Assembly (NCBI RefSeq): GCF_028550415.1
Contig: NZ_JAQQKX010000003.1
Coordinates: 186,001 to 250,000, forward strand
Direction of reading: 5' to 3'
Source of the DNA: Asticcacaulis aquaticus
Lineage (GTDB): Bacteria > Pseudomonadota > Alphaproteobacteria > Caulobacterales > Caulobacteraceae
Length of the DNA: 64,000 bases
This document shows, one piece after another, positions 60,179 to 64,000 of this stretch (its first letter is position 1; each line of letters opens with the position of its first letter). The translations under genes were made by a program, and so were the position numbers. Below the pieces are notes generated by a model. The model was not told the origin of the DNA and searched no databases. It saw nothing but the letters and a program-made list of their open reading frames with translations.

Positions 60179-61312
60179 CTATCCCCGCAGGCGCTTTCCG
60201 GCGCTCTTAAAGGCGTAGAGCGTGCCGTCGAGGCGGCTTTTCAGGTCGAGCTCAAGGCTGGCCATATGGTCGAGGCGGCGGGTCAGGCGGTCGGTCAGCG
60301 AGGCGACGCCCAGCGCTTTGGTGCCCCTGGCGGCGAGGTTCGCCACGGCGGCACTGGCGCGGCCATCGCCGGAATCGGCGTAGAGCCGCCCGTGTTGCAC
60401 GACGGTATGGGTGTTGCAAAAGGCGTTCTTGTAATGCTGCTGACCGGTCGACAGGTCGTAATAACGCACACCCGCTTCTCGCAAGGGTTTATGGCATTCG
60501 TGCAGGAAGATCTGACCCGGCGAATAGGGGCTGTAGGCCGCGTCGAACGCCGAGACCCACGGATGGGCGCGCGCATTCAGGCGCGGGCCGAAGTGCCACA
60601 GGATCGGCGTGTCGCCCGCCATCAGAGTGACCAGCATACCTTCGAGGCCTTGTCCTGTGGGAGCGTCGAACAGGTTGCGCACCAGCGTCTGAACCCAGTC
60701 GGCGGCCAGAAAGTCGTGGATGCCGGTCTGCGCCGTCTGGGCGCGTTTGACGGCTAGCATGGCTTCGAAATTGGCAGAGTCGCGGTCGCCAACGACGAAG
60801 CGCACCGGGCCGTGATCGGCCTCCAGCTTGCGGCGCAGGCGGTTGATATTCTTCAGGTGTTTCTTTTCGACATTGTTGATGATCGAGACTTCGTCCAGCG
60901 TCAGGTCGATGCCGTAGGCGTCTTCGGGTGCGCCGTCGAAGCCGTCGAAGGCCCCGTAAGGGTCGATCAGGCCCGCGACCTGAAAGGCGCGAATGCCCGC
61001 CATAGCCAGCGCTTCTTTCGCCGGAAACGCCGTGTCGGGAAAGCTGATCAGGGTCGTGTAATCCGCGAACGGTGCCCCGACGGGTCGCGCGAAACGGTTC
61101 GGGCGGCGGTGGTGCGGCAGGAAGGCGATGGTCTTGCCGTTGCGGCGATAGACGGCGACCTTCACATCGTCTCGGACCTTGGCTACGGCAAGCGTAAATT
61201 CCGGCGACAGGATCGGTGAGCCGAACGCAAAGGTTTGCGCGGTCATCTCACGCCAGACGCTCAGGTCGGCCGCGGTCAGATCGGCGGGGGCAATCAGGTC
61301 GCAGGTGGTCAT
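60179..61312 (-). CDS. CelD/BcsL-family GNAT acyltransferase, possibly HfsK-like
   Basis: A 377-residue protein with the double-GNAT layout of CelD/BcsL exopolysaccharide acyltransferases: KHLKNINRLRRKLEADHG, HPWVSAFDAAYSPYSPG and LREAGVRYYDLSTGQQHYK are typical. In Caulobacter the related HfsK is a c-di-GMP-binding acyltransferase that tunes holdfast cohesion. The similarity of the family, the glycosyltransferase partner and the likely Caulobacterales host make that a good guess, but I cannot confirm orthology. It is the first gene of the three-gene operon. Confidence 0.75.
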   Translation of the reverse strand: MTTCDLIAPADLTAADLSVWREMTAQTFAFGSPILSPEFTLAVAKVRDDVKVAVYRRNGKTIAFLPHHRRPNRFARPVGAPFADYTTLISFPDTAFPAKEALAMAGIRAFQVAGLIDPYGAFDGFDGAPEDAYGIDLTLDEVSIINNVEKKHLKNINRLRRKLEADHGPVRFVVGDRDSANFEAMLAVKRAQTAQTGIHDFLAADWVQTLVRNLFDAPTGQGLEGMLVTLMAGDTPILWHFGPRLNARAHPWVSAFDAAYSPYSPGQIFLHECHKPLREAGVRYYDLSTGQQHYKNAFCNTHTVVQHGRLYADSGDGRASAAVANLAARGTKALGVASLTDRLTRRLDHMASLELDLKSRLDGTLYAFKSAGKRLRG

Positions 61313-61502
61313 CTTGGTTCCGGAATCGGGAGGCGGAATGGGTGGCAGAATCGGGACCCGCCGTTATTTCGTAAGGGACACATTACGGCGAAAGGGTAAA
61401 TTTTCGGTGGGGCGACAGGGTTAACGAGTCATGTTGCGGTACGCCGTGCCCGCATCCTTTTTAATGATGTGTAAAATTTTCGCGTCTTTTTGACAAGGAT
61501 GC

Positions 61503-61530
61503 TTGACATGGCCATATGTCCGAATGTAAA
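61503..61530 (+). promoter_or_regulatory. Candidate promoter of the small membrane protein - XRE operon
   Basis: TTGACA (61503-61508), 16 bases, then TGTAAA (61525-61530). The spacer includes GACAT-GGCCAT-ATGTC, an imperfect palindrome that could be an operator for the XRE regulator at the end of the operon. Confidence 0.55.
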
Positions 61531-61562
61531 GGTTGCTTGTCTTAATGTTAAGGGAGGTTGAT

Positions 61563-61772
61563 ATGAGGGAAAAGGAGATGCGCCACGAAGTGGTTTTCGT
61601 GCTTTGGCTCTCTTTTGCCAGTCTCAGCACCAGCCTGATGTTTGTTGCGGCACATCCGGCGTTCGCCGGGTTCAGGCCGTGGCTGGCCCTGATCGCCGGG
61701 GGTATCGGCGTCGTTATTCTGGGGACCGCGCGGCGGTTCCTTTATCGTCAGAAGACTTCGGAGGGGAAGTAG
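61563..61772 (+). CDS. Small two-helix membrane protein
   Basis: A 69-residue protein with two predicted helices (about 9-25 and 32-52) and a charged C-terminus. AGGGAGG (61551-61557) precedes the ATG at 61563. It begins a four-gene unit with two paralogous membrane proteins and an XRE regulator, separated by only a few bases. Function unknown. Confidence 0.7.
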   Translation: MREKEMRHEVVFVLWLSFASLSTSLMFVAAHPAFAGFRPWLALIAGGIGVVILGTARRFLYRQKTSEGK

Positions 61773-61775
61773 GAG

Positions 61776-62210
61776 ATGAATCTCAAAAAATATGCAAAGC
61801 CGGGCATGACTTTTTTCTTCAGTGCCGCGCTGATTTTCGGCGGCCTGATCGGCTACAACAAAGCCAGCGGCGGCGACCTGTTCGGTGCGGGGCCGCAGGC
61901 GATCCAGATCATTTCCGCCTTTCTGTTAATTGGCGGGCTTGGGATCAGCATTCTGTGGTGGCACTCGATCGACGAGGCCCAGCGCGAGGCCCATAAATGG
62001 GCGTGGTACTGGGGCGGCTCGACCGGACTTCTGGCCATCATACCGCTGTTTCTTCTGGCCCGGACGGGGGGCGATGCGGTGTTTGCCGGTTATGCCCGCT
62101 TCGTGGATATGGAAGGGCACTATTTCGAACTGGGCATGCTGACTGCATTGTTTGCCTGCATCATCGGTTACAGCGTCGCGTGGGTCATCTGGTGGTGGCG
62201 GCATAGATAG
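61776..62210 (+). CDS. Four-helix membrane protein, paralog 1 (DUF2178-like)
   Basis: A 144-residue protein with about four helices. It contains SIDEAQREAHKWAWYWGGS, and the next gene encodes the same motif with small changes, so the pair arose by duplication. The C-terminus is WWWRHR. It resembles DUF2178-type membrane proteins that travel with small XRE regulators. The start is three bases after the preceding stop, with GGAG upstream. Confidence 0.75.
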   Translation: MNLKKYAKPGMTFFFSAALIFGGLIGYNKASGGDLFGAGPQAIQIISAFLLIGGLGISILWWHSIDEAQREAHKWAWYWGGSTGLLAIIPLFLLARTGGDAVFAGYARFVDMEGHYFELGMLTALFACIIGYSVAWVIWWWRHR

Positions 62211-62221
62211 GAAAAATGGAA

Positions 62222-62656
62222 ATGGCTAAAAATCTGACACGTATGGTGGTTACGGCGCTGGTGACCTTCATCATGGCCGCCTTCTTGCTCGGGGTGTTTG
62301 CCGGTTACAACGGCATCGAAAAGGCGGAAGCTCTGAGCCGCTTCAGTTGGGTGCCGCTGACGGCCTGCATCATCGGCGGGATCATCGGTTTCGCTATTGC
62401 CATCGTCTGGTGGAAGCGTGCCGACGAAGCGGTGCGCGAGGCGCACAAATGGGCCTGGTACTGGGGCGGTTCGGTCGGGCTGATCGTCCCGGCGGTAATC
62501 CTGGGTATGTCGATCCTCGGCATCGAACTCCTGCCGGATGCCTATGTCGCCTCGACGGGCCTGTCGGGTCCGGCCAGCGGCATCCTGATCACGCTGCTGC
62601 CCATGTTTGCGGGTTATCTTGTGGCGTGGGCGGTGTGGTGGCTGAGGCATCGATGA
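62222..62656 (+). CDS. Four-helix membrane protein, paralog 2 (DUF2178-like)
   Basis: A 144-residue protein, same length and helix plan as its neighbour, with RADEAVREAHKWAWYWGGS and C-terminal WWLRHR. ATG at 62222 is preferred over 62216 because AGGA (62209-62212) is then correctly spaced. Its stop is 14 bases from the XRE gene. Function unknown, but the DEAxREAHKWAWYWGGS loop is strikingly conserved between the two copies and probably matters. Confidence 0.75.
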   Translation: MAKNLTRMVVTALVTFIMAAFLLGVFAGYNGIEKAEALSRFSWVPLTACIIGGIIGFAIAIVWWKRADEAVREAHKWAWYWGGSVGLIVPAVILGMSILGIELLPDAYVASTGLSGPASGILITLLPMFAGYLVAWAVWWLRHR

Positions 62657-62670
62657 GGGAGAGCTGGCTC

Positions 62671-62859
62671 ATGAAAAATCGCCTCAAGGTGCTGCGCGCC
62701 GAATACAATCTCTCACAGGCCGATCTGGCCACGCGACTGGAGGTGTCGCGTCAGACGGTCAATGCCATCGAGACGGAGAAATACGATCCCTCCCTGCCGC
62801 TGGCCTTCAAAATCGCCTCGGTCTTCGACCTGAAGATCGAAGAGATATTCACACCTTGA
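62671..62859 (+). CDS. Small XRE-family helix-turn-helix regulator
   Basis: A 62-residue DNA-binding protein consisting of one HTH domain: LKVLRAEYNLSQADLATRLE and SRQTVNAIETEKYDPS are the two key helices. The ATG at 62671 has GAGGGAG upstream; an ATG at 62653 overlapping the previous stop is an alternative. Short regulators of this type typically accompany DUF2178 membrane proteins and probably autoregulate the operon. Confidence 0.9.
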   Translation: MKNRLKVLRAEYNLSQADLATRLEVSRQTVNAIETEKYDPSLPLAFKIASVFDLKIEEIFTP

Positions 62860-62909
62860 CAGGTGTAAAAATACCGTATCAATTTTAGTTCTCAATCGAG
62901 GGGAATACC

Positions 62910-63833
62910 ATGTTCAATCTGAAAAACACGCGCCGGGCCGTCGTCACCGGCGCTCTCGCCGCCGCCGCCCTGCTGCCGATGGGCTTTGCCGCCCAGGCCA
63001 AGGAAGCCCCGAAACCCGCCCCGAAAATGTGGGTCATCAAGGACGCCGACTCGACCATCTATCTGTTCGGCACCTTCCACCTGCTCAAGGCCGACACTCA
63101 ATGGAAACATGCCGGCATCGACAAGGCCTTCAACAGCGCCGACACGCTCTATCTTGAGGTTGCCGACCTCGACGATCAGGCTGCGGCTCAGGGGCTGGTC
63201 ATGAAGTACGGCATCGACCCGACCAAGAGCCTGCTCACGCCCTATACGCCGGAAGAGCTGGAGGTCATCCGTGGCGTCTATAAGAAGTACGGCCTCGACG
63301 TCGATCAGCTGACCATGCTGAAGCCGTGGCTGGCCAGTCTGATGCTGATGATGAAGCAGATGGAAGTCCTCGGTTTCGATCCCAACGCCGGGGTGGACAA
63401 GACGCTTCTGGCTCAGGCGCGGGCGAAGAACCTGCCGGTCAAGGGGCTTGAAACCATGGACGAGCAGATGAAGATCCTCGCCACCAGCCTTGTCGACGAA
63501 CAGGCCAAGAGCCTGCTTGACGCCGCGAAGGAAGACACGAAAACGCGCGCCCTGTTCGACGATATGCTCAAGGCGTGGTCGACCGGCGATCAAAAGGCGC
63601 TCGAAAAGCTGCTGGTCGACGAGATGAAGACCAAGACGCCGAAGATGTACGAGGCGGTTCTGGTCAACCGCAACCGTAACTGGATCGCGCCGATCAAGCA
63701 GATCCTCGCCGGTTCGGGGACGCAGTTCATCGCGGTGGGCGCCGGGCATCTGGCCGGGCCGGACAGCGTTCAGAACATGCTGAAAAAGGAAGGCGTCACG
63801 GTCGAGGCCTACGACTACCAGTCGGCGCAATAG
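62910..63833 (+). CDS. TraB/GumN family protein
   Basis: A 307-residue secreted protein. Signal peptide ends at AQA (about residue 30). The TraB/GumN pattern is clear: DSTIYLFGTFHLLK near the N-terminus, KGLETMDEQMKIL in the middle and FIAVGAGHLAGPDSV near the end, where two His and Glu residues form a putative metal site. Relatives have been described as metalloprotease-like (Tiki fold), but bacterial roles remain uncertain. A GAGGGG site precedes the start. Confidence 0.9.
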   Translation: MFNLKNTRRAVVTGALAAAALLPMGFAAQAKEAPKPAPKMWVIKDADSTIYLFGTFHLLKADTQWKHAGIDKAFNSADTLYLEVADLDDQAAAQGLVMKYGIDPTKSLLTPYTPEELEVIRGVYKKYGLDVDQLTMLKPWLASLMLMMKQMEVLGFDPNAGVDKTLLAQARAKNLPVKGLETMDEQMKILATSLVDEQAKSLLDAAKEDTKTRALFDDMLKAWSTGDQKALEKLLVDEMKTKTPKMYEAVLVNRNRNWIAPIKQILAGSGTQFIAVGAGHLAGPDSVQNMLKKEGVTVEAYDYQSAQ

Positions 63834-63855
63834 GCGGCCCCTTAGGCCACTTCCC

Positions 63856-63889
63856 AGCCCCGTACGCGATATCCGCGTGCGGGGCTTTT
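63856..63889 (+). terminator. Terminator after the TraB/GumN gene
   Basis: AGCCCCGTACGCG (63856-63868) pairs with CGCGTGCGGGGCT (63874-63886) with one G-T wobble, followed by TTT. Confidence 0.88.
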
Positions 63890-63969
63890 GTATGCGCGTT
63901 AACCGCGTCTCTTTAGGGTGCGGCAACCTGAGGGGTGTATTTGTACCGCCGATCAATCGGGGGAATGTC

Positions 63970-64000
63970 ATGCGCGATCAGCTATCTTTTTCTCAGGAAA
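63970..64000 (+). CDS. Start of a gene running off the window
   Basis: An ATG at 63970 follows GGGGGA by five bases and opens MRDQLSFSQE up to the edge. Only ten codons are visible, so the product is unknown and the call rests on the ribosome binding site. Confidence 0.4.
   Translation, partial: MRDQLSFSQE

Noticed and set aside
62855-62885. TTGACA just before the TraB/GumN gene as a promoter
   Set aside because: The nearest -10-like hexamer (TATCAA) is only 15 bases away and poor, and the TTGACA includes the stop of the XRE gene. Possible but not convincing.

Overview
The window is a high-GC alphaproteobacterial chromosome segment, almost certainly from the Caulobacterales (Caulobacter/Asticcacaulis-like). 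The main reasons are a full gcrA cell-cycle regulator gene whose promoter carries DnaA-box, CtrA-box and GANTC matches, a GST-fold protein that looks like the division factor FzlA, and a PseG/PseH pair of the kind that modifies flagellin in this order. There is no plasmid, phage, transposase, CRISPR array or rRNA in view. Two tRNA genes are present (Leu-CAG, Gly-CCC).

Layout. 1-1.8 kb: end of a KAS III-like gene, pseG and pseH (pseudaminic acid). 1.8-8 kb: msrB, a small periplasmic protein, an aldehyde dehydrogenase, a WbpE-like sugar aminotransferase, and amtB behind a clear sigma-54 promoter. 8.1-14.1 kb: gltD-gltB glutamate synthase. 14.2-21.5 kb (minus): a Sel1-repeat protein, then a tightly overlapping operon CDF metal exporter - fzlA - queG - glycosyltransferase - pgi. 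21.7-24.7 kb: a citrate-synthase-like protein with an N-terminal DNA-binding domain and no catalytic histidines, uppP, and an NDUFA9-like dehydrogenase. 24.9-26.1 kb: tRNA-Leu with an adjacent low-GC Mrr-type restriction gene. 26.1-28.1 kb: a tandem HD-GYP protein and a small membrane protein. 28.1-36.4 kb (minus): five adjacent genes for secreted DUF11 proteins, one of them a 1660-residue protein with a predicted C-terminal outer-membrane barrel. 36.7-39.6 kb: a PhoD-like phosphatase and a GH130-like protein.

39.5-54.2 kb holds a complete nitrate assimilation region: nasT-nasS regulators, a porin, the NrtABC nitrate ABC transporter, NirBD nitrite reductase, NasA nitrate reductase and CobA for siroheme, all on the minus strand, with a NarK transporter divergent on the plus strand. 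Three leader RNAs (in front of narK, the porin and nirB) carry hairpins with six-base A..G.. loops of the kind bound by ANTAR proteins such as NasT. In two of them the last hairpin overlaps the stem of an intrinsic terminator, so nitrate sensing by NasS/NasT probably controls transcription by antitermination. Together with amtB and gltBD this makes the window rich in nitrogen assimilation.

54.3-64 kb: tRNA-Gly, gcrA, small membrane proteins, apaG, a dCTP-deaminase family gene, a DUF2158 protein, a cupin/JmjC-like - glycosyltransferase - GNAT operon resembling holdfast/exopolysaccharide genes, a module of small membrane proteins with an XRE regulator, and a TraB/GumN protein.

Palindromic, GC-rich repeat elements are scattered through the window. 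Three sit between genes of the nitrate operon and one is inserted in frame inside queG.
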